Of a DNA stretch of 64,000 nucleotides, positions 1 through 9,948 are shown piece after piece. The position numbers were made by a program, and so were the translations under genes. How positions within the stretch are numbered: the first letter of the stretch is position 1; every line of letters begins with the position of its first letter. This DNA is from Saccharospirillum mangrovi (GTDB lineage Bacteria; Pseudomonadota; Gammaproteobacteria; Pseudomonadales; Natronospirillaceae): the NCBI RefSeq assembly GCF_003367315.1, contig NZ_CP031415.1, positions 1,362,001 through 1,426,000 of the forward strand, read 5' to 3'. A model generated the notes under the pieces. It was not told the origin of the DNA and did no database searches. It saw only the letters and a program-made list of their open reading frames with translations.

Positions 1-3000
1 ATCACCGGGAAGCCGGATTTGCAGCAGTGTGTGTTCGTTGAAAGCGGCACACAGAACCAGACTGTCAACGTAACCACCACCAACGTCACCGGCATTCAGA
101 TCAACTGCACTAACCGCACTTTCTCGATCGGCGGCAGCGTGACGGGTTTGTCGGGTGTACTGGGCATCAGCCTGAACGATGACGAAAACAACATCGTCAC
201 CTTAACCAGCGACTCGGACTTCACCTTTTCAGACCTGGCGGCGAATGCGTCTTACAGGCTGACAATCACCCAAATGCCGACCGCGCAGCAGTGTTTCTTC
301 CTCGACGGCGACACAAAGACAGAGAGCCTGACCGTTCCGGTAACCACCACCAACGTCACCGGCATTCAGATCAACTGCACTAACCGCACCTTCTCCATCC
401 GCGGCAGCGTGACGGGTTTGTCGGGTCCGATGTCCATCAACATTGGTGACACTCAGGTTTCCGTAACCGACTCGACGTTCACGTTTCCATTCCTGGCGGC
501 GAATAAAACCTACACCTTGGAAATCACCGGGAAGCCGGATTTGCAGCAGTGTGTGTTTGTTGAAGGTAACGCTGAGAGTCGGGACATTGCAGTGGGCATG
601 GCCGATGTCACCGGCATTCAGATCAACTGTGTTGACCGCACTTTCTCCATCCACGGTAGCGTGAGCGGTTTATTACGTGACCTGACAATCAGCATTGCCA
701 ATACCGATAAAACCGCATCCTTAACGACAGGCGACTCAACCTTCTCGTTGTCAGGTTTGGCACCCAATACTTCTTACACCCTGAACACCTTAAGCGCGTC
801 GGCTACAGATGATTCTACACAGGCGTGCTGGTTCGATAACCTCCACCAAGCAAGCCTAGCCGTCCCAGTGGGCACAACCGACGTCACCGGCCTTGAGGTG
901 GATTGCAATACTTACTACCCCGTTAAGGTCGTGATCACTGGCTGGGAAGGTGGCGAGTCGGGCAAGGTGACATTAACGTGGGGGCCTGGCGCGTCGTCCG
1001 GAAACGAAGCCCGGTCGTTGTCTCAAAATTTCACATTTTCTAAGCGCCTGCGCAGAGGCACGCCGTACACCATTGGACTGGCAGACGTTCCGGAAACGTT
1101 GGCCTGTGAACTCAATGGCGACCACACCAGCAACGAGGGTGGCATTACCGCCAGTGCGCTGGTCACCATTGCGTGCAGCAAGAAGGTCACGCTGTTCATG
1201 ACGATTCAGGGTTTGGTCGCGCCAACAATCATCACCGCACAGGTGAACGACCAGCCCGACAATGCGTACACCGCAAATAACACGTTCGACCTCGGTGTCA
1301 TAAAAACAGGCACATCAAACACTGTCACACTGTTTAGTGATGCCGTTACAGACCTGCCCCAAACCTGCAAAGTGGGTGACGATATAATCCCGCCTAAACC
1401 CAGTGATGGGCTTCAGCTTCCGTTCAATGCGGGTGTTTCCACCGATCAGTCAATTAACGTCCATTGTGAATTCGACGTTAGCGCGGCCGCACTCACCATG
1501 GTGCCGTCGGGCATCAAAACCCTCGAATTCAGTTGGCCATCGGACGCTCGCTTCAGCTATCGGCTGTTGGAGCGCATCGACGACCCAGACCCCAACAGCG
1601 GCGACTGGACGCCCATCCACCCCCATGCCCTGGCCGGTACCGGCGCTGAGATGAATTATCGCCATGAAGTGCCGCTCTATGCGCTCACTCACCGCGACTA
1701 CATCCTGGAAACCTGCTACACCGATACTGCCGGAAAAAACCACTGCCAAGGCAGCACCGAATTAACGACTCGAGGTGTTGAAGCGCAGTACAACTACCTG
1801 CTGGGCAGCATCGGTTATTTCAAAGGCGAGGACGCAACCAACGCGGGCAATCTGTTTGGTCGATCGGTCAGCCTGAGTGACGACGGCACCGTGATGGCCG
1901 TGGGCGCTTATGGTTTTGATCGTCAGCTTCCGTACCAGGAAAATTCTGGCGGCGTCTTTATCTTCCGTAAGACCGATGGCGTTTGGGCGCAGGAAGGCGC
2001 TGTCGCACTGGTGCCCAACCTTCCCCACGGTGAGGCCTATGACCACGTTGGCATGGCCGTCAGCCTGAGTGGCAATGGTGAGTACCTGGCTGTTGGCGCG
2101 CCGGATGAAGATGGTAGCGGTGAAAGGGTGAATCCTGCGCACGATAACAGCGACCTGGACTCTGGGGCGGTCTATATTTTTCACCACGAAAACGGTGACT
2201 GGGTGCAGCAGGCCTATCTAAAACCGCCTAACAAATTTTCGGTTGCTGACGGTTCATTCAGTCATAGATCAGGCGAACTCTATGGGTTAGCTCTCAGCTT
2301 GGACTACGAAGGGTCAACACTTGTCGTAGGTAAAAAGCGGGCTACCTATACGGCCCCTGTAGGAGAAAACGAAGATGTGGAACTCAGAGGCGCGGGCTAT
2401 CTGTACACCCGAAGCAATAACAACTGGTATTTTCGTACTGCGATCACTGGGCTTTCTGGAAAAAAAGCAAGAGTGGGGCATTCCGTCAGCATCAGCCGCA
2501 ATGGGAGAACGATTGCCCTGGGAGCACCACAAGCGCCCAATAACAATGCGATTGGGCGAGGTGCCGTTCAGGTGCATTTTTATCCCAACCCTGTTGGCGC
2601 ACCCGCGTACCTGACTGACCCAACCTTCATCCGATCCCCCGATCCAACCCCAGAGCAGGGCTTCTTTGGTGGCTCCGTCAGTCTGAGTGATGACGGGTCG
2701 GTGATCGCCATTGGTGACCCTTGGAGCAGCCGGCCGGGCGCGGGCATCAATCCAGCACAGGGCACTGCTTTTGACAAAGCAGGCTCCGTTTATATTTACC
2801 GTTGGCACGACGGCGATGGCTGGCAACAGGAAGTTCATATCAAGGCGGAACACCCGGGCAAAAACGATATGTTTGGCACGCAGGTCAGCCTGAGCAATGA
2901 CGGACGGCGGCTGGCCGTCAGCACCGGAGCGGATTTCGAATATGACGGGCCTCCTGATGCGACATACGAAGGGTCGGGCGAAGACAGCTCAGCCGTCGGC

Positions 3001-3282
3001 CTGAACGGCAATCAGTTGAACGATTCTGCGGCCGATTCCGGCGCGGTGTACACCTATGTGCAGGACGATGATGGGCAGTGGCATTTTGAGTCGTACATCA
3101 AAGCCTCCAACACTTCCTGGGAGCAGGCGTTTGGCCTGGGGCTGTCGTTAAGTGGCGATGGCAACACCCTGGCGGTGGGTGCCTTCGGTGAAGATGGTAA
3201 TGCGACAGGCGTTTCTTCTGGCGTCGGCCCGGGGACACCGCTGCCAACTGCTGCGCAATCGGGCGCGGTTTACCTGTACTGA
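1..3282 (+). CDS. FG-GAP beta-propeller surface protein, 5' end missing
   Basis: The reading frame is open from base 1, so the true start and any signal peptide lie outside the window. The N-terminal part holds about three Cys-containing repeats, marked by VTGIQINC near bases 82, 352 and 604 (spacing 270 then 252). The paired Cys (QQC and INC) in each repeat suggests a disulfide. A middle region (about 900-1780) resembles the same part of the protein at 47904-51491. From about 1790 to the end there are seven FG-GAP-like repeats of the form FGRSVSLSDDGTVMAVGA, as expected for one seven-bladed integrin-type propeller. The protein ends GAVYLY. It is probably exported and surface-attached, like its lipoprotein paralogue. 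Substrate or partner is unknown. Family call is firm; function is not. Confidence 0.8.
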   Translation: MTGKPDLQQCVFVESGTQNQTVNVTTTNVTGIQINCTNRTFSIGGSVTGLSGVLGISLNDDENNIVTLTSDSDFTFSDLAANASYRLTITQMPTAQQCFFLDGDTKTESLTVPVTTTNVTGIQINCTNRTFSIRGSVTGLSGPMSINIGDTQVSVTDSTFTFPFLAANKTYTLEITGKPDLQQCVFVEGNAESRDIAVGMADVTGIQINCVDRTFSIHGSVSGLLRDLTISIANTDKTASLTTGDSTFSLSGLAPNTSYTLNTLSASATDDSTQACWFDNLHQASLAVPVGTTDVTGLEVDCNTYYPVKVVITGWEGGESGKVTLTWGPGASSGNEARSLSQNFTFSKRLRRGTPYTIGLADVPETLACELNGDHTSNEGGITASALVTIACSKKVTLFMTIQGLVAPTIITAQVNDQPDNAYTANNTFDLGVIKTGTSNTVTLFSDAVTDLPQTCKVGDDIIPPKPSDGLQLPFNAGVSTDQSINVHCEFDVSAAALTMVPSGIKTLEFSWPSDARFSYRLLERIDDPDPNSGDWTPIHPHALAGTGAEMNYRHEVPLYALTHRDYILETCYTDTAGKNHCQGSTELTTRGVEAQYNYLLGSIGYFKGEDATNAGNLFGRSVSLSDDGTVMAVGAYGFDRQLPYQENSGGVFIFRKTDGVWAQEGAVALVPNLPHGEAYDHVGMAVSLSGNGEYLAVGAPDEDGSGERVNPAHDNSDLDSGAVYIFHHENGDWVQQAYLKPPNKFSVADGSFSHRSGELYGLALSLDYEGSTLVVGKKRATYTAPVGENEDVELRGAGYLYTRSNNNWYFRTAITGLSGKKARVGHSVSISRNGRTIALGAPQAPNNNAIGRGAVQVHFYPNPVGAPAYLTDPTFIRSPDPTPEQGFFGGSVSLSDDGSVIAIGDPWSSRPGAGINPAQGTAFDKAGSVYIYRWHDGDGWQQEVHIKAEHPGKNDMFGTQVSLSNDGRRLAVSTGADFEYDGPPDATYEGSGEDSSAVGLNGNQLNDSAADSGAVYTYVQDDDGQWHFESYIKASNTSWEQAFGLGLSLSGDGNTLAVGAFGEDGNATGVSSGVGPGTPLPTAAQSGAVYLY

Positions 3283-3370
3283 GGCTTGCCAGTGCCGTTG
3301 CATAAACTTCGTTCGCGGTTGGCATCACGTTCCCGCTGATCCGCGAAGAACAAAACGCGAAGAACAAAAA

Positions 3371-3390
3371 AAAGGGCCATGCGGCCCTTT
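3371..3390. terminator. Bidirectional intrinsic terminator
   Basis: An 8-bp stem (AAAGGGCC / GGCCCTTT) with loop ATGC is followed by a T-rich run on the + strand and, read on the other strand, by eight T. It sits between two convergent genes, the FG-GAP gene ending at 3282 and the kelch gene ending at 3493, and can serve both. Confidence 0.85.
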
Positions 3391-3492
3391 TATTTTTTTA
3401 TTGCGAGCGACTAACGCCCGTCGAACGCAACCTCTATCGGCTACCCCTTCTGGCAGGTTACACCATCGGCAGGGTGCCAGGCTGAGGTACGC

Positions 3493-6006
3493 TCAGCGGT
3501 TGGGGAAGTGAATATCGGCGCTTAATCCTTTTTGCCAGTTCGTACCATCGGTGGAAGACCAGACGTCGTTTTTGTAGTCGCTGTTGCCATAGCCGCCAAT
3601 CAGTACCAACCGTTCGTCGTTGCCGTCGTCGAAGGTCAGCAACTGGTGGCCCTGGCGCGGAGAGAAGCCGCCGGCCGGTGTGGTGACCAGAGTCCACTCA
3701 AAGCCGCTGTCGGAGACCCAGATGTCGGCGTTTTCTGCACCGTCATTGTCTGTGCCACCGAGTAGCCAGAGCTGGTCTTTGAAGGCGACGACCTGGTGTT
3801 CGCTGCGTGCGGTGAAGGCCAGCTCTTTTGTTTCGTCATTGTCATCCTTCGCGAAGGCGCGCGATTCCCAGTTGTTGCCGTCGTTGGCGACCCAGATATC
3901 CGCCACTACGCCGTCTTCGGTTTCACCCCCGAACAGCCAGGGTTGACCTTTCCAGACCACCACTTGATGGCCCTGGCGCGCGGTCAGGGTGAAATCGTTT
4001 TCGACGGTGGTTTCGTTGATCCAAGTGACGCCATCACGCGTGGACCACTCATCGCGGACCAGTGTTTGCACGGTGTTGCCTTCGTCATCTATAACGGTGG
4101 CGTAGCCGCCCACCAGCCAGAGCAGGCCCTTGAACACCACCAGTTGGTGGCCTGCGCGTGGCTCGAAACCTGGATCGTCGGTTTTCAGTTCCCAGTCGAT
4201 GCCGTTGCTGGAGGTCCAGACATCGTTCAGGTACTGGCCGGCTGCATCGTAACCGCCGACCAACCAGAGGGCGTTGTCGAAGACGATGACCTGGTGGCCA
4301 TCGCGGGCGGTAAAGGTGGTGTCCTGCTCGCTGATCTGCTGCGTCCACACCAGGCCGTCGGCCGACGACCAGACTTCGTTATTGGGCAGGCCATTGTTGC
4401 TGCCGCCGATCACCCAAAGCTGGCCATCGAAGGCGACCGCCTGATGTTGCTCGCGGGCGCCGAAGTCGGCATCGAGGGTTTGTTCCTGCCAGCTAACGCC
4501 ATCGGCCGAGGCCCAAACGTCGTCCTGAACGCTGCCGTCGTAACCGGCCAGCAACCAGAGCCGATCGTTGAATGCCACAAGCCGGTGGCCGTAGCGGCCG
4601 GAGAATTCAGCGAGCAGTTTTTCCTGGTGCCAGATTACGCCGTCGTCAGACCACCACAGCACGCTGTTGCCCACGCCGTTGTCACCGCTCACCAACCACA
4701 GCCGTTGCTTGCCGTCGTGGTTTCTGACCGCGACCTGATGGCTATAACGGGCAGAAAAATCGGCCTGGTTGGTTTCGAGTGTCCAGGTGATGCCGTTGGG
4801 TGACGACCAGATTTCATTGCTGGTGTCGGCACCGTCATCGTCGTCATCTTCGGCCAGGCCACTGAACAGCCAGAGCTTGTTGCCGGTGCTGCCGTCGTTA
4901 AACACCACCAGTTGGTGTTCAAGGCCGGGCAGGAAGTCGGCAATGTCGACGGTCGAGTCGCTGCTTTGCAGGTCGTTGGTGCGGTCGGTCCAGTTGTTGC
5001 CATCGGTCGATGAGTAGACGTCGCTGAACCGGTTGCCATCGACATCAACACCGCCAATCAACCAGAGTACGGGGTCTGCGGTGCCTTGCGGCGTGAAAAC
5101 AGCCACCTGATGGAAGGCTCGGTTGGAGAAGGTTGCATTGGCGTTGAGTTCGGTCCAGTCGATACCGTTTTTCGACGTCCAGACATCGTTTTCAACCGTG
5201 TCACCGTTGCCACCGCCGATCAGCAACAGGTTGTTTTGGAACACCACCAACTGGTGGCCGTGGCGCGCCGGTGGTGGCTTGGTGGAGTCGTGTTTTACCC
5301 AGCTCAGACCGTCGGCCGACGACCAGATGTCGGCCAGGTCGTTACCGTCGTTATCTCGACCGCCGACGATCCACAGTTGGTTATTGAAGGCTACGGCGTC
5401 GTGATCGTACCGGCCGGGAAACCGATGCGCGCTCAAGCCCGCTTTCACCTGGCGACCGCCAAAATTCAATTGGAAATAGCCGGGTTGTTGCAAGGTGGTG
5501 GCTGTGGTGTTCAGTAAGCTGCCGCTTCGGGCCAGCAGCGTTTGGCCGCCATCGCAACCGATGACTTGGTTGAAGTTGCAGTTCGGGTCGCTCGCGGCGG
5601 CGATTTCCACGCCATTCAGACCGGCCGACGGCAACAGCCGACTGCGGCTGGTGCCAACCCAGGCGCTGAGTGTGGCGTCGCGGTCGATCACTTCTACCGA
5701 AAAGCGGGCTGTGTCGGTGCGTTCACCCAGAGATTGCGTTGCCACGATATAGGCCTGACCGGCCGCCATTGCGGTGACTTCGCCGTTATCGTCCACGGTT
5801 GCTACTGCGGTGTTGGTGCTGCGAAAGTCGAGTGTGTCGTTGCCATTAATGGTGGGGTTGCGAAAGCGGTCGCCGACGACCAGCTGGGCAGTGCCTTCCT
5901 CTTCGAAACCAAGCTCGGGTGCGGTGCAACCGAATAAGGTGGTGAGTGATACAAACCAGAGTATGGATGCTGGTTTGGTGAACGGACGGATTAGTGATCG
6001 GATCAT
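3493..6006 (-). CDS. Kelch-repeat lipoprotein with Big2-like domain
   Basis: 837 residues. The N-terminus is a lipoprotein signal with lipobox LFGC (Cys27), so the mature protein should be membrane-anchored. Residues about 30-105 look like a bacterial Ig-like (Big2) domain, with the typical ATVDDNGEVTAMAAG stretch. A Cys-containing linker runs to about 190. The rest is 12 kelch-type repeats of 50-60 residues, each with a GHQLVVF strand, a W(L/V)(I/V)GG strand and a closing W(S/T)S.DG..W. Twelve repeats would fit two six-bladed propellers. The start ATG at 6006 has GAGG eight bases upstream. Kelch propellers usually bind protein or glycan; no catalytic residues were recognised. Probably an extracytoplasmic binding or adhesion protein. 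Confidence 0.8.
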   Translation of the reverse strand: MIRSLIRPFTKPASILWFVSLTTLFGCTAPELGFEEEGTAQLVVGDRFRNPTINGNDTLDFRSTNTAVATVDDNGEVTAMAAGQAYIVATQSLGERTDTARFSVEVIDRDATLSAWVGTSRSRLLPSAGLNGVEIAAASDPNCNFNQVIGCDGGQTLLARSGSLLNTTATTLQQPGYFQLNFGGRQVKAGLSAHRFPGRYDHDAVAFNNQLWIVGGRDNDGNDLADIWSSADGLSWVKHDSTKPPPARHGHQLVVFQNNLLLIGGGNGDTVENDVWTSKNGIDWTELNANATFSNRAFHQVAVFTPQGTADPVLWLIGGVDVDGNRFSDVYSSTDGNNWTDRTNDLQSSDSTVDIADFLPGLEHQLVVFNDGSTGNKLWLFSGLAEDDDDDGADTSNEIWSSPNGITWTLETNQADFSARYSHQVAVRNHDGKQRLWLVSGDNGVGNSVLWWSDDGVIWHQEKLLAEFSGRYGHRLVAFNDRLWLLAGYDGSVQDDVWASADGVSWQEQTLDADFGAREQHQAVAFDGQLWVIGGSNNGLPNNEVWSSADGLVWTQQISEQDTTFTARDGHQVIVFDNALWLVGGYDAAGQYLNDVWTSSNGIDWELKTDDPGFEPRAGHQLVVFKGLLWLVGGYATVIDDEGNTVQTLVRDEWSTRDGVTWINETTVENDFTLTARQGHQVVVWKGQPWLFGGETEDGVVADIWVANDGNNWESRAFAKDDNDETKELAFTARSEHQVVAFKDQLWLLGGTDNDGAENADIWVSDSGFEWTLVTTPAGGFSPRQGHQLLTFDDGNDERLVLIGGYGNSDYKNDVWSSTDGTNWQKGLSADIHFPNR

Positions 6007-6218
6007 TCCATTGCCCTCATGATGTATTGCTCTGTTGTTGCGGTATGCCGTTGTGCGGGAGCTAAGACGCCCACCGGGGCGCCTGAGGGGCTATTCATAC
6101 AGAGTGACCGTTTGAGAATTCGTTGGAATAAAAGTGGAAAATTGCAAACGCATGCTTAGGTTGAGACGTGCGTCACATATTTGTTGCGGAAGGTGGTGGT
6201 TTTGATTGAAGGGACATT

Positions 6219-6250
6219 GAAGGGGCTAAGAACCGAAGGGGCTAAGAACC
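6219..6250. repeat. 16-bp tandem repeat, two copies
   Basis: GAAGGGGCTAAGAACC occurs twice head to tail (6219-6234 and 6235-6250) with no mismatch. It lies in the non-coding gap between the kelch gene and fabB. Confidence 0.9.
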
Positions 6251-6377
6251 GACGAGCCAGGTGCTGTGGCGATTCATCGGTTAGGCCCACCGATTGCCGG
6301 ATATGAGGATTAACAGCAAATGCCTGGCAAAGCCGATGCGCTGGATCGCGCGCCGGCCTTAAAACGCGAGCAATAAA

Positions 6378-6397
6378 AAAGGGCCCGAAGGCCCTTT
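6378..6397 (-). terminator. Terminator of fabA-fabB
   Basis: Stem AAAGGGCC / GGCCCTTT with a stable TTCG loop on the minus strand, followed by TTTTTTATTG. It lies about 20 bases past the fabB stop. Confidence 0.85.
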
Positions 6398-6415
6398 GTT
6401 TATCTGGCTGAAATA

Positions 6416-7633
6416 TCAGCCTTCGTAACGCTGCATCACCAGGGTTGCGTTGGTGCCGCCAAAACCGAAGCTGTTCGACATGATGCGATTCAGCTTTACG
6501 TTTTCGCGCAGTTCGGTGACCACATTGGCGTCGCCGGCTTCCGGGTCGAGGGTTTCGACGTTGGCGCTGGCGGCGATGAAATCGCCTTGCATCATCAGCA
6601 AGCTGTAGATGGCTTCCTGCACGCCCGCAGCACCAAGGCTGTGGCCGGACAGAGATTTGGTGGAAGCCACCGGCGGCATCTCTTCGCCGAAAACGGTACG
6701 CACCGCATTCAGTTCGGTTACGTCGCCAGCCGGGGTGGAAGTGCCGTGGGCGTTGATGTAGTCGATGCTGCCTTCGACGTTTTGCAACGCCATCTGCATG
6801 CAGCGCACCGCGCCTTCACCACTTGGGGCAACCATGTTGTAGCCGTCGCTGGTGGCACCGTAGCCGACGATTTCCGCGTAGATTTTCGCGCCACGGGCCT
6901 TGGCGTGTTCCAACTCTTCCAACACCAACATGCCGCCGCCACCGGCGATCACAAAGCCATCGCGGTTGGCGTCGTAAGCGCGGCTGGCGCGCTCGGGGGT
7001 GTCGTTGTATTGGGTGGACAGCGCGCCCATGGCGTCGAACAGAGAACTCATCGTCCAGTGCTCGGCTTCAGCGCCGCCGGCGAACATTACATCCTGTTTG
7101 CCCAGCTGGATCAGTTCCATGGCGTTGCCAATGCAATGCGCGCTGGTGGAGCAGGCAGACGAAATCGAATAGTTCACGCCTTTGATCTGGAACGGCGTTG
7201 CCAGGCAGGCCGAAACAGTGGAACCCATGGTTTGGGTGACGCGATACGGGCCGACTCGTTTCAGGCCTTTTTCGCGCAGAATATCGGCCGCTTCGGTCTG
7301 GCTGCCGGAATCGGCACCGCCGGAACCGGCGATGATGCCAGTGCGGATGTTCGATACCTGATCGTCTGTTAAACCTGCATCGGCAATGGCTTGCTGCATG
7401 GAGACATAAGCGAAACCGGCGGCATCGCCCATAAAACGGATCGATTTGCGGTCGATGTGTTCAGCCAGGTCGATTTCCGGCGTGCCGGAAATGTGGCTGC
7501 GCATGCCCATGTCGGCATAGGTTTGGTTAAAGCGGATGCCCGAACGACCGGCGCGCAGGTTGGCGGCAACGGTGGCGGCATCGTTGCCCAGGCACGAAAC
7601 AATGCCCAGGCCGGTAATCACAACGCGTTTCAT
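6416..7633 (-). CDS. fabB: 3-oxoacyl-ACP synthase I
   Basis: 405 residues, the usual KAS I length. The enzyme condenses malonyl-ACP with acyl-ACP and is the synthase that elongates the cis-3-decenoyl intermediate in unsaturated fatty acid synthesis. The Cys-His-His triad is visible: Cys161 in [10 protein letters not shown], His296 in [11 protein letters not shown] and His331 in [11 protein letters not shown], with Lys326. The C-terminus carries the family's [12 protein letters not shown]. It is downstream of fabA in the same operon with a 5-base gap and ends at a strong terminator. The pairing with fabA excludes FabF as the better name. Confidence 0.96.
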   Translation of the reverse strand: MKRVVITGLGIVSCLGNDAATVAANLRAGRSGIRFNQTYADMGMRSHISGTPEIDLAEHIDRKSIRFMGDAAGFAYVSMQQAIADAGLTDDQVSNIRTGIIAGSGGADSGSQTEAADILREKGLKRVGPYRVTQTMGSTVSACLATPFQIKGVNYSISSACSTSAHCIGNAMELIQLGKQDVMFAGGAEAEHWTMSSLFDAMGALSTQYNDTPERASRAYDANRDGFVIAGGGGMLVLEELEHAKARGAKIYAEIVGYGATSDGYNMVAPSGEGAVRCMQMALQNVEGSIDYINAHGTSTPAGDVTELNAVRTVFGEEMPPVASTKSLSGHSLGAAGVQEAIYSLLMMQGDFIAASANVETLDPEAGDANVVTELRENVKLNRIMSNSFGFGGTNATLVMQRYEG

Positions 7634-7638
7634 CGGTG

Positions 7639-8160
7639 TCAGCCTCCCATCTGTTCAGGTTTGAACAGACCGACTTTGAGGTCTTTGGCGAAGTAGATGG
7701 GCTTGCCGTCGCATTCAACAACGCCATCGGCGATGCCCATGATCAAACGCGATTCCATAACGCGCTTGATGGTCAGTTTATAAGTCACCAGTTTGGCGTC
7801 CGGCTCGATCTGGCCTTTGAACGACAACTCGCCTACACCGAGTGCACGGCCGCGGCCTTCGTTGCCACGCCAGCCGAGGAAGAAGCCCACCAACTGCCAC
7901 ATGGCATCCAGGCCCAGACAGCCGGGCATCACCGGATCACCCGGGAAATGGCACTGGAAGAACCAGAGATCGGGATTGATATCCAGCTCCGCGATGATTT
8001 CGCCTTTGCCGTTTTCACCACCGGTATCGGTGATCAGGCGGATGCGATCCATCATCAGCATGTTATCGACCGGCAATTGCGCATTGCCCGGGCCGAACAT
8101 GCGCCCATAGCCGCACTCGATCAGGTCTGCTTTGTCGAATGAATTGGGGCGATCTGTCAT
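7639..8160 (-). CDS. fabA: 3-hydroxydecanoyl-ACP dehydratase/isomerase
   Basis: 173 residues from the ATG at 8160, matching the usual length of about 172. A longer frame to 8205 exists but adds a non-homologous tail. FabA dehydrates 3-hydroxydecanoyl-ACP and isomerises the trans-2 double bond to cis-3, the branch point to unsaturated fatty acids. The catalytic His71 lies in [11 protein letters not shown] and Asp85 in LGLDAMWQL. It is the first gene of a two-gene operon with fabB, the classical gammaproteobacterial arrangement, so co-regulation by a FadR/FabR-type system is expected; no clear FadR site was seen. Confidence 0.96.
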   Translation of the reverse strand: MTDRPNSFDKADLIECGYGRMFGPGNAQLPVDNMLMMDRIRLITDTGGENGKGEIIAELDINPDLWFFQCHFPGDPVMPGCLGLDAMWQLVGFFLGWRGNEGRGRALGVGELSFKGQIEPDAKLVTYKLTIKRVMESRLIMGIADGVVECDGKPIYFAKDLKVGLFKPEQMGG

Positions 8161-8258
8161 AAAAGTCGAATTCTCTGTCGTCAAAAAGGGGGATGGTGGG
8201 CGCACGATAGCTGAAAGGGGGTGGCTATTCCATGCCGTGGGGGAAAAAGTGAGTCAAG

Positions 8259-8264
8259 ATTATA
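8259..8264 (-). promoter_or_regulatory. fabA: Possible -10 box of fabA
   Basis: A perfect TATAAT on the minus strand lies about 95 bases upstream of the fabA ATG. No good -35 is seen at 16-18 bases, as is common for activator-dependent promoters. Weak call. Confidence 0.3.
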
Positions 8265-8284
8265 GGGGGTTAAGGCAATAAGGG

Positions 8285-8323
8285 AGGGCGGTTGAAGGTT
8301 GCCGTGATTTGACCAACCGCCCT
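8285..8323. other. 10-bp perfect inverted repeat after FecR gene
   Basis: AGGGCGGTTG (8285-8294) and CAACCGCCCT (8314-8323) can pair across a 19-base loop. It lies 30 bases past the stop of the FecR gene at 8353. There is no T run, so it may be a factor-assisted terminator, an mRNA-stabilising hairpin or an operator for fabA. Confidence 0.55.
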
Positions 8324-8352
8324 TACCAATCGCCTCTAAAAGTTGATGCCGG

Positions 8353-9948
8353 TTAATTGGATGTCGGCTCCAATAAAAAGACGCCGCTGGCGCTATCGGC
8401 GACGCTGTTGTCGCCCGGCCCATTAACGACCTCGGCGTTAAAACCACCAACGAAATCCTGCCCATTGCTGCCGGTAAACATGCCGCCCATGGCGCCGGTC
8501 AGCCCGTAGGCATTGTTGGTGGAGCCGTCGGTGACACTACTACCCCACAAGTTGGCCTCAACAAATGCCCCATCGGCCTGACCGGCGAATCGCATAAACC
8601 ACGTATCGTGAGCGGAATCTCCATCCGGACTTTCAGCGTAAAAACCGATGCTGCCGTTCACATTCAACGAGTCGAAATTGACGGTCATCGACACTTGCGG
8701 ATTGCCTACTGCCAAATCCAACGGCAACGAAGCACTGAAGTTGTTATCGACATCACTTAACGTGAACTGACGGGTACCGGACAAGCCGGCCGTTGCCACC
8801 GGATCGGCCTCAACATAAAAGAAGGGCGTGTCGATTGTTGCGATGCCATCGGCGCTGTGTCCCTGTGCCGGGTTGGCCGCGTCCACATCCCATATTCCCC
8901 AATCCACGTGATAACCATTGCCCAGATCGTGACTCGCCAAAGGTGTCGCACTCATGCCAGCCGGGCTGTGAATGACTGCAGTCGGCAAGCCGGTTTCCGG
9001 GTCGGCACCGTCGTTGTATTGGGCGTAGAACGTCGATCCGTTGAGTTGCGCGCCATAGACATAGTTGAGCGGACTGGCGTCGGGCGTAAGCAGAAAACCA
9101 AACTGGCCGTCTTGGTTCAACGCCGCCTGTTGCTCAGCCGAGAGCAACGACGACGAGGCGCCGGGGCTGTCTGGCAAACTGTTCTCAACGGTATTGAACG
9201 ACGGTTGTTTGTCGGTTGTGGGAATCTCAATCAGATTGTCCGGGTCGCTGTCTGGTCCGGTAGCCAAGTTGGCATCGGCCAGGAAAGTTGAGCCAGACGA
9301 TTCGCTTTGAGCACCCGACTGGCTCTGTCTGTCTGGTGTTTGGGCACCGTTCAACACGGCCGGGGCGATGAGCGTGCCTAGCGGCGCCTGGCCGGGACTG
9401 ACCTCGGCAAAATTGAAATTGCCACCCAGACCCAGCGCTAGCGAACCTTGGGCGTTGCTGACCACAATGCCACCTTCATAGACCCCAACCGCCAGACGGT
9501 CGTTCGTCAAAACCGCTTCATACTGCGTGCCACGGATGCCAATGCTGGCGTTGGGCGTATCGAGCCGGTACGCCTCGCGGTTGCTTTTGCCCAAGCTGCC
9601 ACTGATGGTGCGCAACCCACCCTCAAGCAAATTCATCAGTACCTGTTCTTGTTGCGTGTCGCTGCTGCCGTGATAGGCATCGATGCGCAAGCGCGACTGT
9701 TCGCGCAGTGCCAACACCGCATTGTCGGTAAAGCGCAATTGCAACTGGCTGTTGGCCTCGGTGATCAGGGTATCGCCTGCAAAAATTTCCGCCCGGCGAT
9801 ACAGCACCCGGTACTCGTTGTTGGTATCCAGGGCATAAACATTGCCCGAGGCAATGACGACCTTGCCAACGCTGGCCCATAACGGCAGCGACAGAATCAT
9901 CAAACCCGAAGTGAATAGTATCCGAAGGAGTGGTTTCAGCAGAGTCAT
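8353..9948 (-). CDS. Secreted FecR-domain protein, paralogue 1
   Basis: 531 residues. A Sec signal peptide ends LPLWA-SVG, with no lipobox. A FecR domain follows at about residues 25-150, including GDTLITEANSQLQLRF and PNASIGIRGTQYEAV. An acidic, low-complexity linker leads to a C-terminal region rich in beta strands with VNFDSLNVNGSIGF and GGMFTGSNGQDFVGGF. This resembles the small barrel found at the end of TbpB-like and hemophilin-like cargo of Slam translocons. It is the most divergent of four paralogues in the window and stands apart from the other three across a small lipoprotein gene. There is no FecA receptor or FecI sigma factor nearby, so classical iron signalling is unlikely. Function unknown. 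Confidence 0.75.
   Translation of the reverse strand: MTLLKPLLRILFTSGLMILSLPLWASVGKVVIASGNVYALDTNNEYRVLYRRAEIFAGDTLITEANSQLQLRFTDNAVLALREQSRLRIDAYHGSSDTQQEQVLMNLLEGGLRTISGSLGKSNREAYRLDTPNASIGIRGTQYEAVLTNDRLAVGVYEGGIVVSNAQGSLALGLGGNFNFAEVSPGQAPLGTLIAPAVLNGAQTPDRQSQSGAQSESSGSTFLADANLATGPDSDPDNLIEIPTTDKQPSFNTVENSLPDSPGASSSLLSAEQQAALNQDGQFGFLLTPDASPLNYVYGAQLNGSTFYAQYNDGADPETGLPTAVIHSPAGMSATPLASHDLGNGYHVDWGIWDVDAANPAQGHSADGIATIDTPFFYVEADPVATAGLSGTRQFTLSDVDNNFSASLPLDLAVGNPQVSMTVNFDSLNVNGSIGFYAESPDGDSAHDTWFMRFAGQADGAFVEANLWGSSVTDGSTNNAYGLTGAMGGMFTGSNGQDFVGGFNAEVVNGPGDNSVADSASGVFLLEPTSN

Larger units (their letters stand above)
6007..6415. other. Intergenic region upstream of kelch gene
   Basis: 409 bases without a convincing gene. 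It should hold the promoter of the kelch gene near its left end. It contains a 16-bp tandem duplication (6219-6250) and the fabB terminator (6378-6397). A GCGTCAC word near 6169 resembles the one upstream of the FG-GAP lipoprotein. Nothing else was recognised. Confidence 0.6.

Noticed and set aside
3796-4803. 335-codon frame opposite the kelch gene
   Set aside because: Antisense shadow of the kelch repeats; no start signal and no independent family pattern.
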